Assembly: GCF_001941425.1 (NCBI RefSeq)
Contig: NZ_CP009244.1
Span: forward strand, 372,001 to 436,000
Reading direction: 5' to 3'
DNA length: 64,000 bases
Origin: Corynebacterium ammoniagenes DSM 20306
GTDB lineage: Bacteria > Actinomycetota > Actinomycetes > Mycobacteriales > Mycobacteriaceae
The notes under the pieces are model-generated. The model made no database searches. It saw only the letters and a program-made list of their open reading frames with translations, and had not been told where the DNA came from. Numbering within the stretch: position 1 is the first letter of the stretch; each line of letters starts with the position of its first letter. Below, piece by piece: positions 1-8,799 of the stretch. Made by a program: the position numbers and the translations under genes.

Positions 1-977
1 TCCTTGAGCGCCGCTACCCAGCGTTCGGTAACTTGGTGCCTCGTGACGTTGCATCCCGTGCAATTTCTCAGCAGATCAACGCCGGCTACGGTGTAGGTCC
101 GTTGAATAACTCGGTTTACCTGGACTTGGGCGATGCTATTAAGCGTCTGGGCAAGGACACCATCCGTGAGCGTTACTCCAACCTCATTGAGATGTACCAG
201 GAAGCCATTGGTGAGTCCGCGTACGAGACCCCAATGCGTATTGCACCTACTTGCCACTTCACCATGGGTGGCCTGTGGACTGACTTCAACGAAATGACGT
301 CGATTGAAGGCCTGTTCGCAGCTGGTGAGGCATCTTGGACCTACCACGGTGCAAACCGCTTGGGTGCAAACTCCCTGCTGTCTGCTTCCGTTGATGGTTG
401 GTTCACCCTGCCATTTACCGTGCCAAACTTCTTGGCAGATCACTTGGGCGAGGACGCTCTTGCTGAAGATTCTGCTGAGGCCAAGGCTGCCGTGGAACGT
501 TCGAAGGCGCGTATTGACCGCCTGATGAACATCCGCGGCAATGACCCACATGGTCCTGCGTACTACCACCGTCAGCTCGGTGAGATTTTGTACTGGGGCT
601 GTGGCGTATCCCGTAACATCGAGGATCTGAAGACCTCGATTGAAAAGATTCGCGAACTGCGCAAGGACTTCTGGGAGAACGTACGTATCCCAGGTTCTGC
701 AGATGACATGAACCAGGTACTGGAGTACGGTGCCCGCGTTGCTGACTACATTGATCTCGGCGAGCTCATGTGTATTGATGCTCTTGACCGTGATGAGTCC
801 TGTGGTGCTCACTTCCGTGACGACCACTTGACTGAAGACGGCGAAGCGGAGCGCGATGATGAGAACTGGTGCTTTGTTTCGGCTTGGGAGCCAGGCGAAG
901 CTGAAGGTGAATTCATCCGCCACGCTGAACCTTTGTACTTTGATTCGATCCCGTTGATGACTAGGAACTACAAGTAA
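1..977 (+). CDS. sdhA: Succinate dehydrogenase flavoprotein subunit, C-terminal part (5' truncated by window)
   Basis: This is the C-terminal 325 or so residues of the FAD subunit that oxidises succinate to fumarate. The reading frame is open from base 3 and its start lies outside the window. Visible family features are the segment LERRYPAFGNLVPRDVASRA, the HFTMGGLWTD stretch carrying active-site residues, and the FAD-binding motif NRLGANSLLSA. The C-terminal helical domain ends in a basic tail. The stop codon overlaps the sdhB start in the arrangement TAATG, so the two are translationally coupled. The operon order sdhA-sdhB matches the corynebacterial sdhCAB operon, with sdhC expected upstream of the window. 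Confidence 0.97.
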   Translation, partial: LERRYPAFGNLVPRDVASRAISQQINAGYGVGPLNNSVYLDLGDAIKRLGKDTIRERYSNLIEMYQEAIGESAYETPMRIAPTCHFTMGGLWTDFNEMTSIEGLFAAGEASWTYHGANRLGANSLLSASVDGWFTLPFTVPNFLADHLGEDALAEDSAEAKAAVERSKARIDRLMNIRGNDPHGPAYYHRQLGEILYWGCGVSRNIEDLKTSIEKIRELRKDFWENVRIPGSADDMNQVLEYGARVADYIDLGELMCIDALDRDESCGAHFRDDHLTEDGEAERDDENWCFVSAWEPGEAEGEFIRHAEPLYFDSIPLMTRNYK

Positions 978-1726
978 TGAAGCTGACTCTCAAGATCTGG
1001 CGTCAGGCTGGACCAACCCACGACGGTAACTTCGAGACCGTTCAAGTGGATGACGCCGAAGAACAAATGTCAATCCTCGAACTTCTGGACCACGTCAACG
1101 ACCAGTTTATTGAGCGCGGCGAAGAACCATTCGCTTTCGCCTCTGACTGCCGTGAAGGCATCTGTGGTACCTGTGGTTTGACCGTCAATGGCCGCCCACA
1201 CGGTCCTGGACAAAACACTCCTGCTTGCCAGCAGCGTTTGTTCCAGTTCACCGATGGCGACACCGTGACCCTGGAGCCTTTCCGCTCCGCTGCTTACCCA
1301 GTAATCAAGGACATGGTTGTTGACCGTCGCGCCCTTGACCAGGTCATGGAACAGGGTGGCTACGTCTCCATGGACGCAGGTACGGCGCCAGACGCAGATA
1401 CCTTGCACCAAAACCATGAGACCGCAGAACTGGCCTTGGACCACGCAGCCTGCATTGGCTGTGGTGCTTGTGTCGCAGCGTGCCCGAACGGTGCTGCACA
1501 CCTGTTTACCGGTGCCAAGCTGGTTCACCTGTCCCTGATGCCTTTGGGCCAGGACGAGCGCGGCCGCCGCGCACGCAACATGGTCGACGATCTGGAGACC
1601 AACTTCGGTCACTGCTCCCTGTACGGTGAGTGCGCCGATGTCTGCCCTGCAGGTATTCCATTGACTGCCGTGTCAGCTGTTACTCGCGAGCGTGCTCGTG
1701 CAGCTTTCCGCAGCAAGGATGACTAA
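977..1726 (+). CDS. sdhB: Succinate dehydrogenase iron-sulfur subunit
   Basis: This 249-residue subunit passes electrons from the FAD of SdhA through three Fe-S clusters to menaquinone. The N-terminal [2Fe-2S] ligands lie in CREGICGTCG, about residues 55-65. The C-terminal ferredoxin-like domain has CIGCGACVAACP for the [4Fe-4S] cluster. A second set, CSLYGECADVCP, completes the clusters. The ATG overlaps the sdhA stop by one base. Length and cysteine pattern suit the actinobacterial SdhB type. No strong terminator follows, so the next small membrane gene 60 bases downstream may be co-transcribed. Confidence 0.97.
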   Translation: MKLTLKIWRQAGPTHDGNFETVQVDDAEEQMSILELLDHVNDQFIERGEEPFAFASDCREGICGTCGLTVNGRPHGPGQNTPACQQRLFQFTDGDTVTLEPFRSAAYPVIKDMVVDRRALDQVMEQGGYVSMDAGTAPDADTLHQNHETAELALDHAACIGCGACVAACPNGAAHLFTGAKLVHLSLMPLGQDERGRRARNMVDDLETNFGHCSLYGECADVCPAGIPLTAVSAVTRERARAAFRSKDD

Positions 1727-1786
1727 GCTATAGTTATCTGTAGAAAACAGTAAAATACAAGGTACGAGAGAGAGATCCGAGCCGCT

Positions 1787-2161
1787 ATGAGTTCACTTAA
1801 TCCGGCAGTAGCTGACTTCCGCAGCGAGACCTATCCTGAGTTCTCTGGAAAGATTCAGGATACTTACATTGAGGGCTACGTTCCTAACTCTTTGTCGGCG
1901 CCTCACTCCTCCCTCCTGCGTACTTCGACGTGGGTGGGCATGGGCCTGATGATGGGTAGCGTGCCATTTGCCGGTATTTTGATTTGGGCGCTCGGTGTAA
2001 TCACTGAACCAGCAGGCCTTCAAAGCGATGCGCAGCACCAGACCTTGCTGTGGATTGGCATCATCACCACCATTGTTGGTGTTGTTGTCGCTTCCTTCCT
2101 GATTTGGTTCGGTCGTCGGAATTACCGCCGCTACCGCGCTGAAACAGGGCGTAAGGATTAG
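1787..2161 (+). CDS. Small membrane protein downstream of sdhB
   Basis: This is a 124-residue protein of unknown function. It has a hydrophilic N-terminus of about 45 residues and two hydrophobic segments (about residues 48-68 and 83-106), then a short Arg-rich tail, so both ends probably face the cytoplasm. It lies 60 bases after sdhB on the same strand and before a strong terminator, which suggests it belongs to the sdh transcript. A gene of this type directly after sdhCAB is, to my knowledge, common in corynebacteria. An accessory role near SDH is inference only. Confidence 0.8.
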   Translation: MSSLNPAVADFRSETYPEFSGKIQDTYIEGYVPNSLSAPHSSLLRTSTWVGMGLMMGSVPFAGILIWALGVITEPAGLQSDAQHQTLLWIGIITTIVGVVVASFLIWFGRRNYRRYRAETGRKD

Positions 2162-2185
2162 CATTTAGTCTGATATCTCCAAAGC

Positions 2186-2214
2186 AAACCCGCCGGTTTA
2201 ACCGGCGGGTTTTG
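2186..2214 (+). terminator. Rho-independent terminator of the sdh operon
   Basis: A GC-rich perfect inverted repeat (arm AAACCCGCCGG, its complement CCGGCGGGTTT) encloses a 5-base loop and is followed by a short T run. It starts 24 bases after the stop of the small membrane gene. Confidence 0.9.
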
Positions 2215-2279
2215 TGATCGCATAGACTAATTGGGATTGAAGTTTTAGGTTTCAACTCGAATTATGGAGATGCATCACC

Positions 2280-3683
2280 ATGGGGAAACACCGCGCCGTC
2301 GAACCGGAAGCTACCGGCGAGGACACCCACACGCAGGTCGCGAATGCGCCAACAGCGACGGCGACGGACGCGTCCACGGCGCCGGCCAACCGTGATGACT
2401 TCAGCAAGGTACCGGGTCCATCTCCGCAGGTAGAAGCACAACGGCGACGGACACTGCGCAACCATAAAGCGTTTGTGACCGCGCTGCTGATTGTTGCGGC
2501 GGTTATTTTCTTAGGCTGTTCCTGGTGGCAAAGCCAAGAAGGTGGCGCCCCGACGTGGGTAGGTTATGTCCGTGCCGCTTCAGAGGCCGGAATGATTGGT
2601 GGCTTGGCAGACTGGTTCGCAGTCACCGCGCTCTTTCGCCACCCCTTAGGCATCCCGATTCCGCACACGGCGTTGATCCGTGAGAAGAAGGATTCGGTTG
2701 GCGAGGCGCTTTCGGATTTCGTGGGGGAGAACTTCTTAAACGCCGCGCTGATTACCGATAAAGTCTCGCAGGCCAATATCCCGGAAAAATTGGGAGGCTG
2801 GCTTTCTCAGCCAACGAATGCCGAGAAGGTTGCCCGTGAGGCGGGACGTCTTACGGCCAATGCCATTCGCGCGTTGGATCCTAAAGATGCGGAGATGCTC
2901 ATTCAAACGCAATTGATTGATAAGCTCGCGCAGCCGGAGTGGGGACCACCCCTGGGCAAACTACTTGAGGGTCTTATCGAGGACGGCAAAGTAGAACCAG
3001 TCGTTAATGAACTTATTGACTGGGGGCATAAAAAGGTACTGACGATGGAAGACTCCGTCGTCACGCTGATCGATGAACGCATGCCCACCTGGGCACCGCG
3101 CTTTGCCCGATCGTTGGTAGGGGAGCGGGTCTATAAAGAGCTCGTCTCGTGGGTAACTGACGTCAAAAACGATGAAAACCACGAAGCACGCCAGGCCATT
3201 CGCCGGGGCCTGCGGAATTTCGCAGCCGACTTGCAAACGGATCCTGAACTTATTGAGCGCGTCGAGTCTTTGAAATCAGACATCATGGGCTCCACACCTG
3301 TGCAAGGTGCTGCCGAAGCCATCTGGGCGAAAGTTTCCGAAGCCATCATTGACCAGGCGGAAACTACGGACTCTATGCTGCGCGAGAAGATCGTGGAGCT
3401 GTGTTTGCGGTGGGGTACCAATATCCAAGAGGATCCAGAACTTCGTGAATCTTTGGACAACCGCATTCAAGGCGCTGCTCGCTTCTTGGCAGAAAACTAT
3501 GCCTCTGAGGTGACCAATATTATTTCCGAAACCATCGAGCGCTGGGATGCGGATGAAGCCTCCGACAAGATTGAGCTGATGGTGGGTAAAGACCTCCAGT
3601 ACATCCGCCTCAACGGCACGATTGTCGGTGCAATCGCCGGGCTAGTTATTTATACGGTGAATCATCTCCTTTTCGGCGTGTAA
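2280..3683 (+). CDS. DUF445 family membrane protein (YjiN-like)
   Basis: This 467-residue protein belongs to the DUF445 family. Residues 1-50 are hydrophilic, then a membrane segment (about 62-82) is followed by the family hallmark around GGLADWFAVTALFRHPLG and IPHTALIREKKD. A long helical, charged middle region (about 150-435) ends in a C-terminal membrane helix (about 445-465). The function of the family is not established. The ATG has a GGAG ribosome site 10 bases upstream. The gene stands alone behind the sdh terminator. Confidence 0.9.
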   Translation: MGKHRAVEPEATGEDTHTQVANAPTATATDASTAPANRDDFSKVPGPSPQVEAQRRRTLRNHKAFVTALLIVAAVIFLGCSWWQSQEGGAPTWVGYVRAASEAGMIGGLADWFAVTALFRHPLGIPIPHTALIREKKDSVGEALSDFVGENFLNAALITDKVSQANIPEKLGGWLSQPTNAEKVAREAGRLTANAIRALDPKDAEMLIQTQLIDKLAQPEWGPPLGKLLEGLIEDGKVEPVVNELIDWGHKKVLTMEDSVVTLIDERMPTWAPRFARSLVGERVYKELVSWVTDVKNDENHEARQAIRRGLRNFAADLQTDPELIERVESLKSDIMGSTPVQGAAEAIWAKVSEAIIDQAETTDSMLREKIVELCLRWGTNIQEDPELRESLDNRIQGAARFLAENYASEVTNIISETIERWDADEASDKIELMVGKDLQYIRLNGTIVGAIAGLVIYTVNHLLFGV

Positions 3684-3820
3684 TAATTCTGCATACTTAA
3701 TTTGGGCGGCACTATGTGATGGGCGCCGCTATTATGGAGAATAAACCTGTAGGGGCATACTGCAACACCGCTTCTATTGCAATAACGAACCTGCACAACT
3801 AATTGAACCAGGAGCAGATC

Positions 3821-4393
3821 ATGGCTGAAGATAAATCCCCATACGATTCCTACGATGACGCAGTAGATCCGGCAGAAGACGCCGACGGCGCGAAGCACCG
3901 CAAAGATGAGGCGTCGGACGCAGGCGCAAATGAAACTCTCGAGTCCCTGAAGGCTGCGGGTACTTCTGTGTTCGGAGTGGCCAAAGAATTTACTAACCGG
4001 TTCCGTGAAGACCGCGCGACGCACAGCGATGACAGTCCAACCCCACCTTCGCCCGAGGCTTCAGAGGACGGTAAGAAGGGCTCGTTTATTGACCGTGCCA
4101 CGGGCTTCGCAAAGGATATTGGCGGGTCGGTTCGCCGGGCGGCGGAAGAAACCCGCGATACCGAAACATTCACCGATGCCAAGGAAAAGGCTGGAAGCGC
4201 GTTTGGCGTGGTCCGGGAGGAAGCCACTGACGCGGTCCAGAACGTGAAGTCTCGTATCAATGAGCGTAAGGGTGCTAAGTCCGATGGCAATAAGCCAGTG
4301 AATAAAGGCGACGACGTGGCGGACCCGACAGCGGACATCGTGGATGGTGAAGTTATTTCCTCCGAAGATGACGCGCACAAGGATACTCCTTAG
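3821..4393 (+). CDS. Acidic, low-complexity hypothetical protein
   Basis: The protein is about 190 residues, rich in Asp, Glu, Lys and Ala, with no membrane segment and no recognisable catalytic motif. Helical segments around FGVAKEFTNRFREDRA and FIDRATGFAKDIGGSVRRAAEET are amphipathic, with apolipoprotein- or LEA-like spacing. ATG at 3821 is chosen because AGGAG lies 6 bases upstream; a TTG 18 bases earlier has no ribosome site. Similar proteins seem restricted to corynebacteria. I do not know the function. Confidence 0.75.
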   Translation: MAEDKSPYDSYDDAVDPAEDADGAKHRKDEASDAGANETLESLKAAGTSVFGVAKEFTNRFREDRATHSDDSPTPPSPEASEDGKKGSFIDRATGFAKDIGGSVRRAAEETRDTETFTDAKEKAGSAFGVVREEATDAVQNVKSRINERKGAKSDGNKPVNKGDDVADPTADIVDGEVISSEDDAHKDTP

Positions 4394-4523
4394 TCATCAC
4401 GGTGTCGGTTCTCGCTTACTAGGTGCATTGTGCTCTCGGCTGATAGGATCACTAGAAGTATCGCGCGTCGAGAGCTATCTAGGCGCGAACCACCTTTAAT
4501 GATTGAGACTTGACTGACGCATC

Positions 4524-4823
4524 ATGGCTTTTGCAACTGCATTATTTGCTTTCGTGAATATTTTCCAGAACAACCTGTTCCGCGTGCTTGCCGTCGCGGC
4601 GATTGTTGGTCTAATCCTGGCGTTAACTACGCGTGAGGACGCCTTTCCTGCGGGAGACCGTCACCCAAAGATGATCTGGGTCGCCATCCTCGGTGGCTCA
4701 GCGTTTGCCATGTTATTCCCCTTGCCTATTTTGTCGTGGGTCGGTGCGGTGGCGACCGGAATTTATTGGTTCGATGTCCGCCCGCAGCTACGATCCATCA
4801 TCAACGGCGAGTACAACTATTAG
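4524..4823 (+). CDS. DUF2516 family membrane protein
   Basis: This is a 99-residue protein with three hydrophobic helices (about residues 4-30, 49-66 and 69-85). It matches the actinobacterial DUF2516 family in length and in the motif FPAGDRHPKMIWVA between helices 1 and 2. The C-terminus has the sequence YWFDVRPQL. Function is unknown. It lies upstream of the DeoC-like gene with a terminator hairpin between them, so it is probably transcribed with the preceding hypothetical gene or alone. Confidence 0.87.
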   Translation: MAFATALFAFVNIFQNNLFRVLAVAAIVGLILALTTREDAFPAGDRHPKMIWVAILGGSAFAMLFPLPILSWVGAVATGIYWFDVRPQLRSIINGEYNY

Positions 4824-4845
4824 TTCGACATACTTATTCATGATT

Positions 4846-4877
4846 AAAGGGCGCAGAGGTTTCTGCGCCCTTTAATT
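4846..4877 (+). terminator. Rho-independent terminator after the DUF2516 gene
   Basis: A perfect inverted repeat, AAAGGGCGCAGA and its complement TCTGCGCCCTTT, has a 4-base loop and is followed by AATTT. It lies 22 bases after the stop codon. Confidence 0.9.
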
Positions 4878-4901
4878 TATATCAATCTAGCAAGGGGAAT
4901 C

Positions 4902-5426
4902 ATGCCGGAATTTCATGCGTTGTCGCTGCTGGGAGTATCTGTGCAGCAGCTGACACAATCGGTGAAACAGCTCAGCGCGTTGCCGCATATCGGCGAGCAG
5001 CGCATTCGTTTAGTGGTAGATCCAACGCAAGTGACCACCGCAGCGCAACTAGTAAAAGAAGGTCAGTTGCCGGCGATTATCGTCAGCGTCGCAGGGTATC
5101 CCACAGGCCGCCACCACACCTTGATTAAGGCGTCGGAGGCTCGCCTTGCCGTGCAGTCTGGGGCGGAGGAAATGTGGGTCAGCGTGGATGAGAGCATTGA
5201 AGATTCCAACACGCACTTAAGTGAGCTCATCACCATTCGCGAAGCATGCCCGGACCCTATCGAATTGGGCCTTGTTGCCAACGGCGACGACGAGACGCCA
5301 TCAGGCACCCAGGCGGCAGTGCAGGCGGCGAGCTTGGCAGGTTTTCAGCGCATCATCGTCAAGCGCGACGCACCAGAGCTTGTCGATGCCGCCGCGCCCC
5401 TAGAGGTTCACGTCGTCGATCTTTAG
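4902..5426 (+). CDS. DeoC-like protein, degenerate deoxyribose-phosphate aldolase homologue
   Basis: The 174-residue product is related to DeoC, which cleaves 2-deoxyribose 5-phosphate to glyceraldehyde 3-phosphate and acetaldehyde. The link rests on the stretch VSVAGYPTGRHHTLIKASEARLAVQSGAEE (residues 61-90), which aligns with the DeoC strand-helix segment. Normal DeoC is about 215-260 residues. The active-site Asp expected in the E-(I/V)-D-(M/V)-V motif is replaced (residues 89-93 are EEMWV). The lysine-bearing K-T-S-T-G motif is not recognisable, although a lysine occurs at 154 in a comparable place. Catalysis is therefore doubtful. Its stop overlaps the convergent LmeA-like gene. Confidence 0.7.
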   Translation: MPEFHALSLLGVSVQQLTQSVKQLSALPHIGEQRIRLVVDPTQVTTAAQLVKEGQLPAIIVSVAGYPTGRHHTLIKASEARLAVQSGAEEMWVSVDESIEDSNTHLSELITIREACPDPIELGLVANGDDETPSGTQAAVQAASLAGFQRIIVKRDAPELVDAAAPLEVHVVDL

Positions 5427-6232
5427 CTCGCCGGCGCGGGATCTTCCACAGCCTCGGAGGTCTGCGACATTTGCTGGCTCATCTCTTGGAAATTCACGTT
5501 ATCGCCCGCGACGCGGATGGAGACCGCTCCATCTTCAATGGTGACATCTTCAATCGCAAGGTCACCGGTGAACTGTTCTTGCATGCCCTTGCTCAGACCC
5601 TCGGAGATGGACTGTGTGGCTTCCTCAGGCAAGGAGATGCCAAAGAGCGTGGACTCAGTTGCTTCGAGGTGTAACTGGCCGTCAACAGCAGTTGGCTGCA
5701 AAGAAATGGTGGCTAACCCGCCGCCTAATTGAAAGTCCAGCACGCCCTGTTCGCCATTGGCGGTGATATCAGTGACGACGACATCACGCAACATATCTAC
5801 ACCGGACTGATCAGCAATGGCTTCTTGGAAGGTAATGAGCAAGTAGTCTTCTGGAATCAGCGTGGTGGCGACCATGTGGCGCGCCACTGGGTCATCGGAC
5901 AGCGTCATCCCTTCCATATCAATGGTCGCTTCTGGCTGGCCGGTAATCACATTGCCATTGATCTGCAAGGTCGATGGGGTGTGCATTTCAAGCTGGGAAA
6001 CCTCACCCTTTAAGACACCAAAGATCAGCGGGGAAGAGCCGAAGGAGATAGTTGGTTCTTCAGATACTTCAATACCATCTTCTTCAGCCGCAGCATGGAA
6101 TTGGTCTTTCATTTGCTTTGCGGTAAACCACCGCATGCCAAATTCGGCGAGGAGGACGATGATGAGCACGGCCACCAAGACGCCGACGATGATTTTCCAT
6201 GCGGTAGCACCCGCTGATTTAGTCTTTGCCAT
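5423..6232 (-). CDS. LmeA-like DUF2993 lipid-binding protein
   Basis: This 269-residue protein belongs to the DUF2993 family. The mycobacterial member LmeA is a phospholipid-binding periplasmic protein needed for lipomannan mannan elongation. A single N-terminal membrane helix or uncleaved signal lies at about residues 11-30. It is followed by a beta-rich elongated domain with segments such as GVLKGEVSQLEMHTPS. The C-terminal 20 residues are polar. Its stop codon overlaps that of the convergent DeoC-like gene by 4 bases. Corynebacteria make lipomannan and lipoarabinomannan, so the role is plausible but inferred. Confidence 0.82.
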   Translation of the reverse strand: MAKTKSAGATAWKIIVGVLVAVLIIVLLAEFGMRWFTAKQMKDQFHAAAEEDGIEVSEEPTISFGSSPLIFGVLKGEVSQLEMHTPSTLQINGNVITGQPEATIDMEGMTLSDDPVARHMVATTLIPEDYLLITFQEAIADQSGVDMLRDVVVTDITANGEQGVLDFQLGGGLATISLQPTAVDGQLHLEATESTLFGISLPEEATQSISEGLSKGMQEQFTGDLAIEDVTIEDGAVSIRVAGDNVNFQEMSQQMSQTSEAVEDPAPAS

Positions 6233-6301
6233 AACTACCAGTTTGACGCATGGGCACCGCTTCGAGCAATGCGAGACGGCAAGCGGGGTGACAATTCACA
6301 G

Positions 6302-7114
6302 TCAAACCGCAGGAGCTACAACGTCCCAGTCCACGGTCAGGACACAATCGCGAATGCGGCGACGAATCGGATGCAGTGGGATGCCTTGGTCAATCATGAG
6401 CTGACGAGCCTCCCGCCAGCGCACACGCGGGCCATAGGGAGCCCAACCAGCGGTGTGTGCCCATGCCTGGTCGGCTGCTTGGAGTAAGTCATAGATCGGC
6501 TCGCCCGGCACGTTGCGGTGAATGAGTGCTTTGGGTAAACGCTCCGCCAGCTGCGAGGGCGTATCCACGTCAAAAGGATCCCAAGCAAGCGTCAAGGTCT
6601 GTGGGCCTTGGGCGTTGAGCAAAATCCAGGTGCTGCGGCGGCCTAATTCATCGCAGGTGCCCTCGATGAAAAATCCGCCCGGGGCTAGTCGCGAACACAC
6701 TGATTCCCAGGCTGCGGGCACCTGGTCCACGTCATATTGGCGCAGCACATTAAATGCACGCACCAACTGTGGGTGATATCCACGAAGCTCAAATCCGCCG
6801 AGTTCAAATCTCACGCCTTCGCGTGGCGGCAGGACGCGCTCGGGGTTAATCTCTAAGCCGGTAACACGCACATCGGGGTTGACCGTGCGCAGCCAGCGCG
6901 CCCATTCCACGGTGGTGGTATACGACGCGCCGTAGCCCACGTCCAAGGCCACGGGCTGGGCAGTCGTGCGCAGTAGCGAAGAAATCTGGGGATGATAAGC
7001 CATCCACCGGTCACAGCGCCGCAGCCGATTGTGGTTGGTGGTTCCACGGGTAATAACGCCAAATGGCCGACCAGCTACTGCATCAGCGCGCAGATTATGT
7101 GCATGGTCGGCCAT
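6302..7114 (-). CDS. Class I SAM-dependent methyltransferase
   Basis: This is a 270-residue Rossmann-fold methyltransferase. Motif I is VALDVGYGASYTTTVEW at about residues 54-70, and the acidic residue ending strand 2 is in VTGLEINPERV. A later stretch, RLAPGGFFIEGTCDE, resembles the strand 5 region. The N-terminal 50 residues are basic and may recognise substrate. The substrate is not predictable. It is transcribed upstream of the LmeA-like gene (69-base gap), and its start is 41 bases from the end of the DUF2505 gene, so the three minus-strand genes may form one unit. Confidence 0.82.
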   Translation of the reverse strand: MADHAHNLRADAVAGRPFGVITRGTTNHNRLRRCDRWMAYHPQISSLLRTTAQPVALDVGYGASYTTTVEWARWLRTVNPDVRVTGLEINPERVLPPREGVRFELGGFELRGYHPQLVRAFNVLRQYDVDQVPAAWESVCSRLAPGGFFIEGTCDELGRRSTWILLNAQGPQTLTLAWDPFDVDTPSQLAERLPKALIHRNVPGEPIYDLLQAADQAWAHTAGWAPYGPRVRWREARQLMIDQGIPLHPIRRRIRDCVLTVDWDVVAPAV

Positions 7115-7155
7115 GAATGGTTATGCCCGTTTAGTTACTTATAGTGGAGAAAACC

Positions 7156-7647
7156 TTAAAGGTTCTCAGAAATCCACTGCTCAGCCAGCTTAGCTTCGTT
7201 GCCGAAGAGCTCCTCGAGTGCTTCGCCCACCTTTGGCTCAATAGCAGCACCCATCAAAGGAATATTGATGGAGACATCGGTGGTGTAGTTCAGCTTGGTT
7301 GCTTCGCCTTCACCGGCCAGGTTGATATCACCCTTGAAATCAACAGGGGTGCCCTTAACATCAGCGTTGAAAGCGGTGGTGAACTTGTCTGCATCCAGTG
7401 CGCCGATGGTCAGCACGCGCTTGACCTTCAGGGACTGGGAGACCATGGCGCGCACAGCCTCTGGCAAAAGGGTGGTGGGAAGAACCTCAAACAAGGTGGC
7501 TTCTTCGCCGGTAAATTCGTTGACCTCGCCTGGTTCAGGGGAGAGGTTGGCTACAATGAACTCCCAAAATTCCTTGGTGGAGTACGCCTTGTGAACCTTT
7601 TCAATGGGGTGATTGATGGTTACGGTGTTTTCGCTACGGGTTGACAT
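7156..7647 (-). CDS. DUF2505 family protein
   Basis: This 163-residue cytoplasmic protein belongs to the actinobacterial DUF2505 family, which has a SRPBCC/START-like helix-grip fold in outline. The start NHPIEKVHKAYSTKEFWEF is typical of such lipid- or ligand-binding domains, where a strand is followed by helices. There is no signal peptide. Ligand and function are unknown. It is divergent from murB, with only about 40 bases between the starts, so the two promoters must overlap. Confidence 0.85.
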   Translation of the reverse strand: MSTRSENTVTINHPIEKVHKAYSTKEFWEFIVANLSPEPGEVNEFTGEEATLFEVLPTTLLPEAVRAMVSQSLKVKRVLTIGALDADKFTTAFNADVKGTPVDFKGDINLAGEGEATKLNYTTDVSINIPLMGAAIEPKVGEALEELFGNEAKLAEQWISENL

Positions 7648-7686
7648 GGTTAACAGACTACCTTGGTAGGAGTGAACGATGAATTA

Positions 7687-8784
7687 ATGACCCAGCACCT
7701 GAAAGAATTTGTCGGCGTGGAGATAGACGAGGAGTCTACTTTTGCCGAGATGACCACGTTGCGGGTGGGCGGACAACCCCGTTATACCGTGCGCTGTCAT
7801 AACGCGGATGCGGCGAGCTTTGTCGTCCGCGTCCTCGATTCTGAAAATATCCCCCTGGTCATCGTCGGAGATGGTTCCAACCTGGTGGTCGCGGATGAGA
7901 CTATGGGCCATGCCGAACTGGATTATATTGCGGTGTCTTTAGAATTCCCGCACATCCAGGTCAATGAAGAAAGCGGCATTGTGCGCGCCGGCGCCGGCGC
8001 CAATTGGGACAAGGTTGTCGCAGCGGCTGTCGATGCCGGCCTTGGCGGCATTGAGTGCCTATCAGGGATTCCTGGTCGCGCGGGAGCAGTACCGGTACAA
8101 AACGTCGGAGCTTATGGCACCGAGGTCTCTGACGTTTTAACCTGGGTGCGCCTTTATGACCGTGAGACCCAGGTGGATGATTGGTTCGAGGCATCCACGC
8201 TGGACCTGCGTTATCGCTACTCCAATATTAAGTTCACCCAGCGCGCGGTCGTGCTCGCCATTGAAATGCAGCTGACCACGGATGGCCTGTCCGCCCCGCT
8301 GAATTTCCGTCAGTTGACGGAAAACCCGGGGGAGCGTCGCGCGGTGGAGGAAGTACGTGAAATGGTCCTGCAGCTCCGTCGTGGCAAGGGCATGGTGCTC
8401 AACGCCACCGACAAGGACACCTGGTCTGCTGGGTCCTTTTTCACCAACCCCATTGTGCCGGCCGACCAGGCCGACGAAGTCGCACAGCGGGTTGCCACCA
8501 AGCTTGGCGATGAAGTCGCCGAGACCATGCCGCGTTTCGACGCCGAGGGTGGCAAGAAGCTATCTGCCGCTTGGCTGATTGAACGCGCCGGCTTCAAGCG
8601 CGGCTATCCCGGAATCGAAGCCCGGGCACGCTTATCGACGCTGCACACACTCGCGCTGACCAATCGCGGTGAGGCGACCTCGAAGGACATTGCCGACTTA
8701 GCGCGTACCATCCGCGATGGCGTCTTTAACGAGTTTGGCATCACGCTGGTTCCCGAGCCAGTGTGGCTGGGTATGGAAATTTAA
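7687..8784 (+). CDS. murB: UDP-N-acetylenolpyruvoylglucosamine reductase
   Basis: MurB reduces UDP-GlcNAc-enolpyruvate to UDP-MurNAc with NADPH and FAD in peptidoglycan precursor synthesis. Visible motifs are TTLRVGGQPRY, the FAD-binding VIVGDGSNLVVAD, the GIPGRAGAVPVQNVGAYG segment and the catalytic serine region in SAGSFFTNPIV. The C-terminal domain has AWLIERAGFKRG. The ATG at 7687 is preferred: an AGGAG at 7668-7672 is upstream, though the spacing of 14 is long. In-frame TTG at 7663 and GTG at 7672 are alternatives, and the GTG overlaps the ribosome site. Length of about 365 residues fits actinobacterial MurB. Confidence 0.95.
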   Translation: MTQHLKEFVGVEIDEESTFAEMTTLRVGGQPRYTVRCHNADAASFVVRVLDSENIPLVIVGDGSNLVVADETMGHAELDYIAVSLEFPHIQVNEESGIVRAGAGANWDKVVAAAVDAGLGGIECLSGIPGRAGAVPVQNVGAYGTEVSDVLTWVRLYDRETQVDDWFEASTLDLRYRYSNIKFTQRAVVLAIEMQLTTDGLSAPLNFRQLTENPGERRAVEEVREMVLQLRRGKGMVLNATDKDTWSAGSFFTNPIVPADQADEVAQRVATKLGDEVAETMPRFDAEGGKKLSAAWLIERAGFKRGYPGIEARARLSTLHTLALTNRGEATSKDIADLARTIRDGVFNEFGITLVPEPVWLGMEI

Positions 8785-8799
8785 AGGCTCGGTTTTCCC

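Noticed and set aside
1070..1612. Minus-strand frame across sdhB
   Set aside because: Opposite-strand shadow of sdhB, which has clear Fe-S ligands.
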